Shown one piece after another: positions 24,568 through 33,917 of a DNA stretch of 64,000 nt. Both the position numbers and the translations under genes were made by a program. The stretch is from the NCBI GenBank assembly GCA_034422115.1, contig DAOUJW010000019.1, positions 10,847 to 74,846 on the forward strand. Reading direction: 5' to 3'. How positions within the stretch are numbered: position 1 is the stretch's first letter; the number at the start of each line of letters is the position of its first letter. Source of the DNA: DAOUJW01 sp034422115 (lineage in GTDB: Bacteria; Chloroflexota; Dehalococcoidia; Lucifugimonadales; UBA2985). The notes below the pieces were generated by a model that was not told the DNA's origin, did not search any database, and saw only the letters and a program-made list of their open reading frames with translations.

Positions 24568-27500
24568 ATGAAGGAAGACCTCACCGCATCTGGCCGCCTT
24601 GTCGTAGAGCGCCATTCACTGGGCACGCGCGAGGCTCTCTGGGACCTCATCCGATCCGCCAAGAGCGGAGACCCCTTGGCGCCGGTTACCGTTGTGGCTC
24701 CGTCCCGCTACGCCAGTCTCAGCCTGCGCCATGACCTGGGCCGGCAGGGATTCGCCAACGTCAAGTTCGTTGAGATACCCATGCTGTCCGAGCTTCTGGG
24801 AGTCGTCTCACTGGCTGGGCGGCGGCCTCTCACCGGCGTGCTGCAGAGCATCCTTCTTCGGCAGGTCCTGGAGCAAGCGGACGGGCCGCTGGCCCCGGTC
24901 CGGGAGCACCATGGCACTCAGAGCAGTTTGCGGGCTTCCTTCAGCCAGCTTCGTCATCTGGAGGAAGAGTCCCGGGGAAGGCTGGAGTCTCTTGGAGGCA
25001 TTTCAGGAGAGGTGGCGCGGCTATACAGGGAGTTCAGGGCGGCCACCGGCGATTACTGGTACGACGCAGAGGACCTGGCAATTGGCGCAGCCGCCGCAGT
25101 GCGACAGGATGCCGCTCCTGCCCTTGGAGACCTGGGGCACATCGTCTTCTACCTGCCGCGGAGGGTCAGTCCGGCACAGTCCAGTCTGATGACGTCCCTG
25201 GCGGAACGGGGCCTCTGCTCCGTAATCCTGGGCATCACCGGAGACGAGCCCGCCGACGTACCCGCGCGTGAAATAGCCGCGGCCCTGGCTCCAATCATGG
25301 GAGAACCGGATGGCCCCGTAGAAGTCGGTGCCGGACCTCCCGCTCCGGCGGGGCAGACCCGCCTCCACATCGCGCCAAACTCCCACGAGGAGCTGCGATG
25401 GGTTATCCGCAGGGTCATCGAGGAAGCCACGCTGCGCGGCACGCCGTTCCACAGGATGGCAGTCCTCTATCGGATGGAGAATCCCTACGGAACCCTGATC
25501 AGGGACGAACTCCGGTTGGCCGGACTCCCGATGGCCGGCCCCGGGCGGGACTCGCTTGCCGACACCGGGGTTGGGCGCACTCTGACGGGCTTGCTGGAGC
25601 TATCCCAGGGCGATCTCAACCGGTCAGAGGTCATGGCTTGGCTCACCGATTGCCCGGTGCGGCCCCCGGGAGAAAACCGACCCGGCTTCAATCCCAGCCG
25701 CTGGGACTCTCTTGCCAGGAGGGCCGGGATCATTGGCGGTCTGGACCAGTGGCGGGACCGCCTTGGAGGCTACGCACGGCAACTGGTCGAGGACGCCGAC
25801 GGACGGGAGGCGGAAGGGGAGATCACGGAGGCGCGGGCCTACCGGATGAGGGAGGAGGCCGGCGTTGCAGAGGCCATCCTGGCGTTCGTCGAAAGGCTGG
25901 CGGCGGACGTGTTGCCACCGGCGGCCGGGAGCTCTTGGTCGGTCTACTGCGACTGGGCAGCCGGTCTCTTGGACAAATACCTCTCTCCCGACATCCCTGA
26001 TTTAGAGATTGGATTCCGCGAGAGGATAGACAGGGCCCTGGATGAGCTTCGCGGGGCCGACCGCGTACGCCCCTCGACGACGCCTGAGGAGTTTCGGAGA
26101 ACCCTGGCCGACTCAATGCGGACGGTGGTTGGGCATCTGGGAGCGACCGGGCAGGGCATATTTGTTTCCCCCTTCGCGGCTGCGGCTGGAATGAGTTTCG
26201 ACGTGGTGTGGCTGGTTGGCATGATTGAGGGTGGCGCGCCACCGTCTCTGACCCCCGACCCGCTGCTGCCCGAATCCGTCTGGCGTGAGGCGGGCGGGCC
26301 ACCACGCAGGGAGGAGCGGATCGCCCAGGAGCGATACGACTACCTGTCGGCGGTGGCTTCCGCTCCGCGCCGCTTCCTGTCCTACCCCGTCGCCGACGCG
26401 GCGTCGCAGAGGCAGGTACATCCATCCCGGTGGCTGCTGGAACAGGCGACGGCCCTGGAGGGGAGGCCCGTGCACACCAACGGGCTGGGCAGGCTGGGAG
26501 ACCGCGACTGGCTCTCCGTTGACGTCTCCGCTGAGCGTTCCCTGGCCGAGGTGTCCGGTACATCCCTAGCCGACGGCCACGACTACTATCTGAACCGGCT
26601 CGTGCTGTGGCGCAACGCCAAAGGGCGGATGGGAGCTCACCCCCTGGCAGGGAACGGCGCGCTGGCGCGGGCTGACCGCCTGGGCCTGAGCCGGTACGCG
26701 CTTGGCCTTACCGAGTTCGACGGCGATCTAACGTCCGTGGCGGCAGAGGCCCGCTTCGCCGGGGCCCTGCAAGGAGCGGCGGTCTCTCCCACCAGCCTGG
26801 AGACCTGGGCAGGGTGCCCATTCCGTTACTTCCTGAGCAACGTCCTCCGCCTCAGCGCGTTGGAGTCTCCGGAGGAGACCGCTGTGATCAGCGCCTTGGA
26901 GCGGGGGAGCCTGATTCACAGTATTCTGGAGCGGTTCGTATCGGAGACCCAAGCCATAGGCGCGCCGTGGGGAGAGGCGGGCCACCGGAGGTTGATGGAG
27001 CTTGCAGAGGAGTCCTTTGCCGAAGCCGAAACCCGCGGTGTCACCGGCAAACCGCTGCTCTGGGACCTGGCCAAGCAGGACATAAGGGAAGACCTGTCGA
27101 CGTTTCTCGAAGAAGACGCCCGGCTGAGAGCGAATAACGATACCGGGTCTGTGACGCTGGAGGCCAGGTTCGGCATGGGAGGGGAATCGCCGGAGGTCAC
27201 GGACGAGGCTACGGGGTTGAGATTCCGGGGCATCATCGACCGTTTGGACATCAGCGCCGGTGGCGACTCCGCCCTCGTCATCGACTACAAGACCGGTAGC
27301 AGCTACTCCTACAGGAACCTGGAGAAAGACCCCATAGACAACGGGAAGCGGCTGCAGTTGGGGGTCTACTCCCTGGCCGCCCGCCGGTTGTTTCCCGGAG
27401 CCGCCAACCTCCGAGCCGCGTACTGGTTCACCACCAATCGAGCGAACTTCGAGCTTTTCCCGCGGCAATTCTTCGACATCGACGACGAAGAGACCTCAGA

Positions 27501-27741
27501 GCGATTCCGCTACGGAGTGTCCACCATCGTTGAGGGCATCCGGTCAGGGGTTTTCCCCGCAAATCCCGGCGCCCCGGGCGACCGTGGACAACCGGAAAAC
27601 TGCCGGTACTGCGATTTCGACTCTCTCTGCCCCTCACGCCGGGTCGAACTATGGCGTCGCAAGCGGGAAGACCCGTTGCTCGGCTCGTACCTGCGGCTGG
27701 CCTTGGGAGGCCCTGCTGATGCTGAGGAGGGAGGGGACTAG
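24568..27741 (+). CDS. addB: ATP-dependent nuclease subunit B
   Basis: This 1057-residue protein has a helicase-like N-terminal half without a classical Walker A (VVAPSRYASLSLRHDL). A C-terminal PD-(D/E)xK nuclease domain has the motif FRGIIDRLDI ... ALVIDYKTGSSY (near 890-910). The cysteines of the AddB iron-sulphur staple are present: CPFRYFLSNVL (near 750), then NCRYCDFDSLC (near 1010). With AddA it forms the AddAB (RexAB) complex, which resects double-strand breaks and loads RecA. The addA ATG overlaps its 3' end. The ATG is preceded by a consensus -10 with no leader. Length and organisation are normal for AddB. Confidence 0.87.
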   Translation: MKEDLTASGRLVVERHSLGTREALWDLIRSAKSGDPLAPVTVVAPSRYASLSLRHDLGRQGFANVKFVEIPMLSELLGVVSLAGRRPLTGVLQSILLRQVLEQADGPLAPVREHHGTQSSLRASFSQLRHLEEESRGRLESLGGISGEVARLYREFRAATGDYWYDAEDLAIGAAAAVRQDAAPALGDLGHIVFYLPRRVSPAQSSLMTSLAERGLCSVILGITGDEPADVPAREIAAALAPIMGEPDGPVEVGAGPPAPAGQTRLHIAPNSHEELRWVIRRVIEEATLRGTPFHRMAVLYRMENPYGTLIRDELRLAGLPMAGPGRDSLADTGVGRTLTGLLELSQGDLNRSEVMAWLTDCPVRPPGENRPGFNPSRWDSLARRAGIIGGLDQWRDRLGGYARQLVEDADGREAEGEITEARAYRMREEAGVAEAILAFVERLAADVLPPAAGSSWSVYCDWAAGLLDKYLSPDIPDLEIGFRERIDRALDELRGADRVRPSTTPEEFRRTLADSMRTVVGHLGATGQGIFVSPFAAAAGMSFDVVWLVGMIEGGAPPSLTPDPLLPESVWREAGGPPRREERIAQERYDYLSAVASAPRRFLSYPVADAASQRQVHPSRWLLEQATALEGRPVHTNGLGRLGDRDWLSVDVSAERSLAEVSGTSLADGHDYYLNRLVLWRNAKGRMGAHPLAGNGALARADRLGLSRYALGLTEFDGDLTSVAAEARFAGALQGAAVSPTSLETWAGCPFRYFLSNVLRLSALESPEETAVISALERGSLIHSILERFVSETQAIGAPWGEAGHRRLMELAEESFAEAETRGVTGKPLLWDLAKQDIREDLSTFLEEDARLRANNDTGSVTLEARFGMGGESPEVTDEATGLRFRGIIDRLDISAGGDSALVIDYKTGSSYSYRNLEKDPIDNGKRLQLGVYSLAARRLFPGAANLRAAYWFTTNRANFELFPRQFFDIDDEETSERFRYGVSTIVEGIRSGVFPANPGAPGDRGQPENCRYCDFDSLCPSRRVELWRRKREDPLLGSYLRLALGGPADAEEGGD

Positions 27742-30700
27742 CTTGCACCAGGAACCCTCCAACGGCGCAGACCTGAACGCCGCGTTCCGCCCGAGCGATG
27801 AGGCGGCCAGGCAGGTCATTGAAAACGAACTGGGGGAGACCCTGTTCGTGGAGGCCAGCGCCGGGACCGGAAAGACCCACAGCCTGGTGGCCCGGACGGT
27901 GAACCTGGTGGCAGAAGGCGTGACCACCCTGGACCGCATCGCCGCCATCACCTTCACCGAGGCCGCCGCCTCGGAGCTCAGGCACCGCGTTCGCGAAAGG
28001 CTTGAGGTGGAGGCGGAGACAACCGGGGACGAGACTCGCAGGGAGCGCTGCCGGCGGGGCATCACTGATCTGGACCAGGCCACAATCCGCACCCTGCACT
28101 CCTTCGCCGGAATGCTGCTCCATGAACGGCCCCTGGAGGCGGGCTTGCCGCCGGGGTTTGAAACTACGGACGAGATAGCCGCCGGCCTCAGGTTCGATGA
28201 AGCCTGGGAGGAGTGGCTGGACGCAGTCCTGGAACCAGACTCTTCTCTGGCCCCTCGCGTTTCCCTGGCCCTGACGCTGGGGCTGTCTCTGGAGCAGCTC
28301 AAGCAGGTGGCGCGGTCATTCCACGAGAACTACTCCGACATGAGGGAAGCGGAGTTCGAAGCCGGGCCTGCGCCGCGAGGCGATGCCGCCCGGATCGTGC
28401 TGGAGGGGTGGCCGCAGGTCGAGCGTCTTTGCGACTTCTCGCGTCTCGGCGAAGATGACGTTTTGTACAACCACGCCCGGGGAAAGCGGGGAACCCTGAA
28501 CCGGCTGTCTGAGGCCGAGGCTGGTTCTGTCACCTCCTTCCGGCTATTGCAGCACCTCCTGCCGCTGAGACAGAACCGGGGCAGGCAGGGCGATTGGGAA
28601 ACCGACCCGGAATCCGGCGTCAACGCCTGCAAGTCCCTGAAAGACCTGCTGGACGATTTGAACCAAATCGTATCGGGGGAGTTGGAAAACGCCCGGCGGT
28701 ACGCCCTCGCCCAAATCCTGCACGGGTTGCGGGATTTCGCCATTGGGTACACTGAGCGGCGCCGGGCGGAGGGCAGGGCGGACTTCCACGACCTGCTGGT
28801 CTGGGCGAGGGACATGCTCCGTGATCAGGTGGAAGTGCGTGACCACTTTCGCCGTCGTTTCACACACATCCTGATAGACGAGTCCCAGGACACCGACCCC
28901 ATCCAGGCTGAGATCGCCATGTTCCTGGCTGAAGACGCCGCCGGAGGAACCGCAAACGGCCCTCGCCCCGTGTCATGGGACAGAATCAGCCCTGAAAGGG
29001 GAAAGCTGTTCGTCGTAGGCGACCCCAAGCAGTCTATCTATCGCTTCCGCCGCGCCGACGTGGAGCAGATGCGTTTGATGCAGGAGCGGATGGAGCAGGC
29101 CGGGGGCCGGACCGTCAGCCTTGTGCAGAACTTTCGCTCTCAGCGTCCCGTCACCGACTGGGTCAACCACCTGTTTGCGCGCTGGATGGGGGAAGGCAAC
29201 CCTGGCGACGGCGCAGGATACGTCCAGGCTGACTACGAGGCTATGACCCCTCGCTGGCAGGCCGCCACGGAAAGCCCCCTGGGGCCGCGGGTCTGGGCGC
29301 TCTCAGACGCGGCCATGGACGCTCCCATCAATGAGGTCAGACAGCAGGAGGCCGCAGAGATCGCCGCCCTTCTGAGGCAGATTGTCGAACAAGGCTGGCA
29401 AGTCCTGGACCGCGACGCCACTGACGAGGCGGGCCGTGAGACCTACCGGGCCGCCGGGTACTCCGACATCTGCATACTCATGCCGGCCCGCACCGGGCTG
29501 GCCTTCCTGGAGAGGGCAATGGAGGACCTGGGCGTTCCCTACCGCCTGGAGAGCGCGTCCCTGGTGTTTGAGACCCAGGAGATTCGGGACCTGTTGAACT
29601 GCCTCAAGGCCATTGATGACCCGGCGGACCAGGTGGCGACGGTGGCGGCTCTCCGTTCCGTGGCCTTTGGCTGCTCAGACGTCGACCTGTTCACCCACTA
29701 CCGGGACGGAGGGCGATTCGACTGCTTCTCCGTTCCACCGGGTGAGGCTGCCGGCCCGGTATGGGAAGCCTTGTCGGTACTGCGCCGCTTCCACGAAGAC
29801 CGGCTCTGGCAGTCCACCGCCTACCTCATCGACAGGTTTGTCCGGGAGCGGCGGCTGATGGAAATCGCCTCCGGCCACCCCAGGATGAGGGAGCAATGGC
29901 GCCGCTACCGGTTTATGGTGGAGCGGGCCTGGCAGTTTGCCGCCGCCGGAGGAGGCTCATTGAGGGCCTACATCCAGTGGGTGGAGAACCAGATGGCCGA
30001 GAGAGCCCGGGTGACCGAGTCGCCTGTTCCAGAATCGGACGAGGAATCGGTGCGGGTGATGACCACCCACGCGGCCAAGGGGCTGGAATTCCCGATTGTG
30101 GTGGTGACCGGCATCAACTCAGACAGGGGATCGCGCGTGGATGCAGTCCTTTTCGATCGCAGCAACGGAAGGGTTGAAGTGGGGATTGGGCCGCAACAGA
30201 GCCGCGCCAGCACGTCCGGCTATGAGGAGCTGAGAACCAGGGAAGGCCTGATGGCAAGCGCAGAGGAGGTGCGCCTGATGTACGTGGCCACGACCAGGGC
30301 CCGCGACCACCTTGTACTCAGCCTGCGCAGGTCCGCCAACCAATGGGGCGAACGGACCCGGGCGGCGGAAATCTCCCGCCACCTGGCAGACTCCCCGCAT
30401 CTCTGGGAGCCCGTTGCCCTGGCTCCGACTCCCATCCCGCAAGGCGGAGACGGGGAGCTTCCGAGCGTCCACGCCGTGCAGGTCGCACCGGAGCACACCG
30501 TCGAAGCCTGGGAGCAATGGCAGCAGGAGCGCGAGCAATTGGTGAGAGCCTTGAGCCGTCCGTCGTACGCCGCCGCCACCGGCCTTCGCAAGGCCGGGGA
30601 GGAGGACAAGCCGGAACAGGAGCACGTCGAGCCCTGGCGGAGGGGCAGGGCGGGGACTTCAGTGGGCCGGGCGGTCCACGCCGTCCTGCAATCCATTGAC

Positions 30701-31177
30701 CTGTCCACCGGAGACGGGCTGGAGGAACGGGCCCGCGCCCAGGCCGCCGCCGAGGGCATACCCGGGCGGGAGGCTGAGGTAGCCCGCTTGGCCCGCTCGG
30801 CGGTGGAGAGTCCCATGGTCAGACGGGCAGTGGCGTCAGGACGCCTCTGGCGGGAGGTGCCCGTGGCTGCGCCTGTTGGAGACGGTTCGCTGCAGGGGTT
30901 CATAGACCTGCTTTTCGATGAACCCGACGGCATGGTGGTGGTGGACTACAAGACGGACGCCGTGACGGCAGGCGAAGTGCCGGAGGCCGTGGCGCGATAT
31001 CGACTGCAGGGCGGGGCCTACGCCTATTCCGTCCAGGAGATCACCGGCAGGCCGGTCAAGGAGGTGGTCTTTCTCTACCTCCAGCCCCGGCAGGAAGTCA
31101 AGCTGGAGGGTCTGCCCGAGGCTATGGTAGAGGCGGTGAACGCCGCGGAAGAGCTGCTGGCCGGAGGCCCTGAGTGA
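27719..31177 (+). CDS. addA: ATP-dependent helicase/nuclease subunit A
   Basis: This 1152-residue UvrD/RecB-superfamily enzyme has Walker A ASAGTGKTHSLV (near 45), motif Ia AAITFTEAAASELRHRV, Walker B DESQDTDPIQAEI (near 387) and motif III GDPKQSIYRFRRADV (near 434). Motif V TTHAAKGLEFPIVVV is near 781, VRLMYVATTRARDHLVLS near 855, and a C-terminal PD-(D/E)xK nuclease MVVVDYKTDAV near 1075. It supplies the 3'-5' helicase and one nuclease of AddAB. The ATG at 27719 has GGGAGG eight bases upstream and overlaps addB by 23 bp. A TTG at 27743 with a very strong purine run (GGAGGGAGGGG) is an alternative start. Confidence 0.88.
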   Translation: MLRREGTSLHQEPSNGADLNAAFRPSDEAARQVIENELGETLFVEASAGTGKTHSLVARTVNLVAEGVTTLDRIAAITFTEAAASELRHRVRERLEVEAETTGDETRRERCRRGITDLDQATIRTLHSFAGMLLHERPLEAGLPPGFETTDEIAAGLRFDEAWEEWLDAVLEPDSSLAPRVSLALTLGLSLEQLKQVARSFHENYSDMREAEFEAGPAPRGDAARIVLEGWPQVERLCDFSRLGEDDVLYNHARGKRGTLNRLSEAEAGSVTSFRLLQHLLPLRQNRGRQGDWETDPESGVNACKSLKDLLDDLNQIVSGELENARRYALAQILHGLRDFAIGYTERRRAEGRADFHDLLVWARDMLRDQVEVRDHFRRRFTHILIDESQDTDPIQAEIAMFLAEDAAGGTANGPRPVSWDRISPERGKLFVVGDPKQSIYRFRRADVEQMRLMQERMEQAGGRTVSLVQNFRSQRPVTDWVNHLFARWMGEGNPGDGAGYVQADYEAMTPRWQAATESPLGPRVWALSDAAMDAPINEVRQQEAAEIAALLRQIVEQGWQVLDRDATDEAGRETYRAAGYSDICILMPARTGLAFLERAMEDLGVPYRLESASLVFETQEIRDLLNCLKAIDDPADQVATVAALRSVAFGCSDVDLFTHYRDGGRFDCFSVPPGEAAGPVWEALSVLRRFHEDRLWQSTAYLIDRFVRERRLMEIASGHPRMREQWRRYRFMVERAWQFAAAGGGSLRAYIQWVENQMAERARVTESPVPESDEESVRVMTTHAAKGLEFPIVVVTGINSDRGSRVDAVLFDRSNGRVEVGIGPQQSRASTSGYEELRTREGLMASAEEVRLMYVATTRARDHLVLSLRRSANQWGERTRAAEISRHLADSPHLWEPVALAPTPIPQGGDGELPSVHAVQVAPEHTVEAWEQWQQEREQLVRALSRPSYAAATGLRKAGEEDKPEQEHVEPWRRGRAGTSVGRAVHAVLQSIDLSTGDGLEERARAQAAAEGIPGREAEVARLARSAVESPMVRRAVASGRLWREVPVAAPVGDGSLQGFIDLLFDEPDGMVVVDYKTDAVTAGEVPEAVARYRLQGGAYAYSVQEITGRPVKEVVFLYLQPRQEVKLEGLPEAMVEAVNAAEELLAGGPE

Positions 31178-31230
31178 GTTCAGACGCTCCTTGAGGAACA
31201 CCTAGAGAGGTCTCCGCGCCTGGAGACCCC

Positions 31231-31460
31231 TGCACAACTACGGCGCCACTCTGAAAGGCGTACGTTTCTCGTCATTCCCGCGAAAAGAGAGCTTTGCACA
31301 ACTACGGCGCCACTCTGAAAGGCGTACGCTTCTCGTCATTCCCGCGAAAGCGGGAATCTCATTCCTTCTATTCCGAGTGCCCTAGACCCCTGTTTTCGCA
31401 GGGGTGACGAAGAGGGAAGACCCCAACCACGGGTTATTCAAGGGTCTCCGAAAGCGGGAA
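31231..31460. repeat. 55-bp direct duplication and family B palindromes
   Basis: A 55-bp sequence starting TGCACAACTACGGCGCCACT occurs at 31231-31285 and again at 31295-31349, with one base difference. Each copy ends in the family B motif CATTCCCGCGAAA, and the second continues into GCGGGAATC, completing a palindrome. A further palindromic arm, CCCCTGTTTTCGCAGGGGT, lies at about 31387. The remainder of the 398-bp gap after addA shows no gene. Confidence 0.75.
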
Positions 31461-31575
31461 TCCATTGCCCTATATATCAAACGCTTGGATTCCGGCGGAA
31501 GCCTGCTCCGCATCAAGTACGGGGCCGCGCAGGGATAGCAGAGAAGATCGCCGTCCGACACGGGGCGGGAACGCG

Positions 31576-32421
31576 CTAGCGGCCCTTGAAGTTGGGCCTC
31601 CTCTTCTCGATGAAAGCACGAACGCCCTCCTTGTGGTCCTCTGTAGCCCGTGCGATAGCCCCAGCCTGGGCATTGCTGGCGAAATGCTCCCGGAAGGTCT
31701 GATGGGTGGCCTTGTGAGTCATCATTTTAATGAGGCCCATCTGGACGGTGGGCCCCTGGGCCAGCTTTGTAGCCAGCTCCATTGTGGCATCCATCAGCTG
31801 CTCATGGGGGACGACTTTGTTGGCCAGCCCAATGCGATAGGCCTCCTCTCCACTGATAGGCTCGCCCGTGTATGACATCATCAGGGTGTTGGAGATACCG
31901 ATGAGGCGCTGGAGCTGCCAGATGCTGCCGTCTCCCGAAACGATGCCGTTGCGAATGAAGGCTTCGCAGAAGGCGGCCTGCTCCGAGGCGATGCGGAAAT
32001 CGCATGAGATAGCTATGCCGTCCCCTATGCCATAAGCGGGCCCGTTGACCGCAGCGATAGAGGGTTTCTGCAAGTTCCACAGCTTCCAGATGATGGATGG
32101 GCCTTCAAACTGCCCATGCTCATAGGCGTATCCGGCCGGGTCCATGCGCTCCCAGACGCTGGGCTCCGCAGGCGGCGCTGCCGATTCCTCACGCTCACGG
32201 ATGCTCTGATTGAAGCCTTTCACATTGGCGCCGGAGCAAAACGCGCGCCCCTCTCCTGTGATCACCAGGCACCGGAGATCGGGGTCCTGGGCCAGACGGT
32301 CGATTTCAGATTCCGCCTCCTGGGCCAGTTGACCACCCCAGGAGTTCCGTGTAGCGGGGTCGTTCAGAGTTAGAATAAGCACCCCGTCCCTTGTTTCTGA
32401 GCGAATAAACTCGAAGGCCAT
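31576..32421 (-). CDS. Enoyl-CoA hydratase/isomerase (crotonase) family protein
   Basis: This 281-residue crotonase-fold protein has the oxyanion-hole strand LVITGEGRAFCSGANVKGF (near 68) and IAAVNGPAYGIGDGIAISCD (near 122-141), followed by the trimerisation C-terminus ending RRPNFKGR. The two catalytic Glu of classical enoyl-CoA hydratase are absent: GIGDGIA replaces GGGCELA and FCEAFIRNG replaces FAQPEIELG. A different reaction, such as isomerisation, is therefore likely. GGAGGG lies before the ATG. It diverges from a second crotonase gene across a MITE-like element. The CoA substrate cannot be assigned. Confidence 0.85.
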   Translation of the reverse strand: MAFEFIRSETRDGVLILTLNDPATRNSWGGQLAQEAESEIDRLAQDPDLRCLVITGEGRAFCSGANVKGFNQSIREREESAAPPAEPSVWERMDPAGYAYEHGQFEGPSIIWKLWNLQKPSIAAVNGPAYGIGDGIAISCDFRIASEQAAFCEAFIRNGIVSGDGSIWQLQRLIGISNTLMMSYTGEPISGEEAYRIGLANKVVPHEQLMDATMELATKLAQGPTVQMGLIKMMTHKATHQTFREHFASNAQAGAIARATEDHKEGVRAFIEKRRPNFKGR

Positions 32422-32513
32422 GATCCCTCCATCCGTTAAAGTGCCCGCGGGAGCGCGGAGCCGCGGAAATTATCTTATGTTGCTTACGGGTGTGTCAATT
32501 TGCTGAGATAGTT

Positions 32514-32798
32514 GGTATTCCCTGGGCGTGTTCGTGTTGCCAACTCCCAAAGTGAACCCTGCCTCTTGCCCGCTCATAGCTTGCCCCGTACTTGATACGG
32601 GGGTGAGCTTGTCGAACCAGAGCGGGCATACTACAGCCTAGAAGCTCCCGCTCATACCCTTCGACAGGCTCAGGGTGAGCGGGAAGCTCTTACCCTTAGA
32701 CAGGCTCAGTGCCTGCCACGTACCCCGATACGGGGGTGAGCGGGCAAGAGGTGGTATTACTACCAGCGTTGGCATTACCAGCACGTTTGGGGAATACC
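32514..32798. repeat. 285-bp MITE-like element with terminal inverted repeats
   Basis: The left end reads GGTATTCCCTGGGCGTGTT, and the right end read on the opposite strand is GGTATTCCCCAAACGTGCTG. Both are followed inward by TGCCAAC and by CCTCTTGCCCGCTCA. Inside are further palindromes (CCCGCTCATACCC / GGGTGAGCGGG) and a CCCGTAC...GTACGGG-type segment. It encodes nothing and sits between two divergent crotonase genes. It is the longest and most symmetrical copy of a family also found at 5711, 9084, 42027 and 51874. Confidence 0.78.
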
Positions 32799-32970
32799 GG
32801 TGAAGAGATGTGAAGGAGCGGGCGTTGGAGGGAACGCGCAGGATAGCCCTTGACGTTACGGCGCACAGGTCTTATGTTAGCCGCAACCCGTGCATCGGCT
32901 GAGGCGGGAGCCCCTGAATCGGGGATGCAGTCGCGGCAGGGAGACAGCAATCGGAAAGGAGCGTAGCAGA

Positions 32971-33795
32971 ATGGCAATCAAATCGTTGGAAGCGGTAAAG
33001 CTCTCTATTGACGGGCCGGTGGCGGTCATAACCCTGAACCGGCCGGAGCGGCTGAACGCCGTGAACACGGAGCTGAGGGAGGGCCTTCACTCTGCCCTGG
33101 ATGAGGTGGCAGCCAATGACGATGTTCGCGCGGTAATTCTCACGGGCGAAGGCAGGGGGTTCTGCGCCGGGGCGGACGTCACCGGGATGCGCGCCCAGGC
33201 GGAGGGGGATCAGGAGACCCTGCGCCAGCGGCGGGAGCAGGAGGTGCAGGCCGGGATGCAGCGATACCCGGCCCGGTCGCTGCCGGTCCACATCCGGGCG
33301 ATTCCCCAGCCTGTCATCGCTGCGCTGAATGGCGTGGCCGCGGGCATGGGCCTCTCCATTGCCCTTAGCTGCGATATTCGTGTCGCTTCGGAGCAGGCTC
33401 GATTCGCCAGCATCTTCATCAAGCGGTCCATAATGCCGGACACGGGAGCAACCTACTTCCTGCCCCACATAGCGCCTAGCGTGGCGGCGGAGATGGCCCT
33501 CACGGGCAACGTGTACGACGCCAGGTGGGGCCTGGAGAAGGGCCTGGTCACCAAGGTCGTCCCTCACGACTCTCTTCTGGCGGAGGCGCGGGTGTACGCC
33601 GACACCATCGCGGGCAATCCGCCCATCGGGGTGCGCATGACCAAGCTCCTGATCCAGCGCGGGATGGACGCCGACCTCCAGCAGGCCCTGACCAATGAGA
33701 GCTACTACAACTCCCTGGCCGCTCAGACGGACGACCGGCGGGAGGCGGTGCTCTCCTTCCTGGAGAAGCGAGAGCCTCAGTTCAAGGGAAGGTGA
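32971..33795 (+). CDS. Crotonase family isomerase, PaaG-like
   Basis: This 274-residue protein has the crotonase entry VAVITLNRPERLNAVN, the oxyanion motif LTGEGRGFCAGADV and AALNGVAAGMGLSIALSCDI. The loop FIKRSIMPDTGATYFLP resembles PaaG-type isomerases, in which the Asp of the VPDSGG loop is catalytic; here it reads MPDTGA. The hydratase Glu pair is absent. The C-terminus FLEKREPQFKGR is normal. AAGGAG lies about ten bases before the ATG. It probably shifts or hydrates a CoA-bound double bond in a ring-opening or beta-oxidation pathway. The upstream divergent gene is a distant paralogue. Confidence 0.86.
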   Translation: MAIKSLEAVKLSIDGPVAVITLNRPERLNAVNTELREGLHSALDEVAANDDVRAVILTGEGRGFCAGADVTGMRAQAEGDQETLRQRREQEVQAGMQRYPARSLPVHIRAIPQPVIAALNGVAAGMGLSIALSCDIRVASEQARFASIFIKRSIMPDTGATYFLPHIAPSVAAEMALTGNVYDARWGLEKGLVTKVVPHDSLLAEARVYADTIAGNPPIGVRMTKLLIQRGMDADLQQALTNESYYNSLAAQTDDRREAVLSFLEKREPQFKGR

Positions 33796-33917
33796 TTCCT
33801 TCCTCGGAATCCGGCGGGCATCTCTAACGGCGGACCATCCACTGTAAGATGCAAGACAGGCGTGATGCCCTTGCGATTGCTCACCTGCAGGGGTCGCTGC
33901 TGAGGCGTGCCGCCCGT

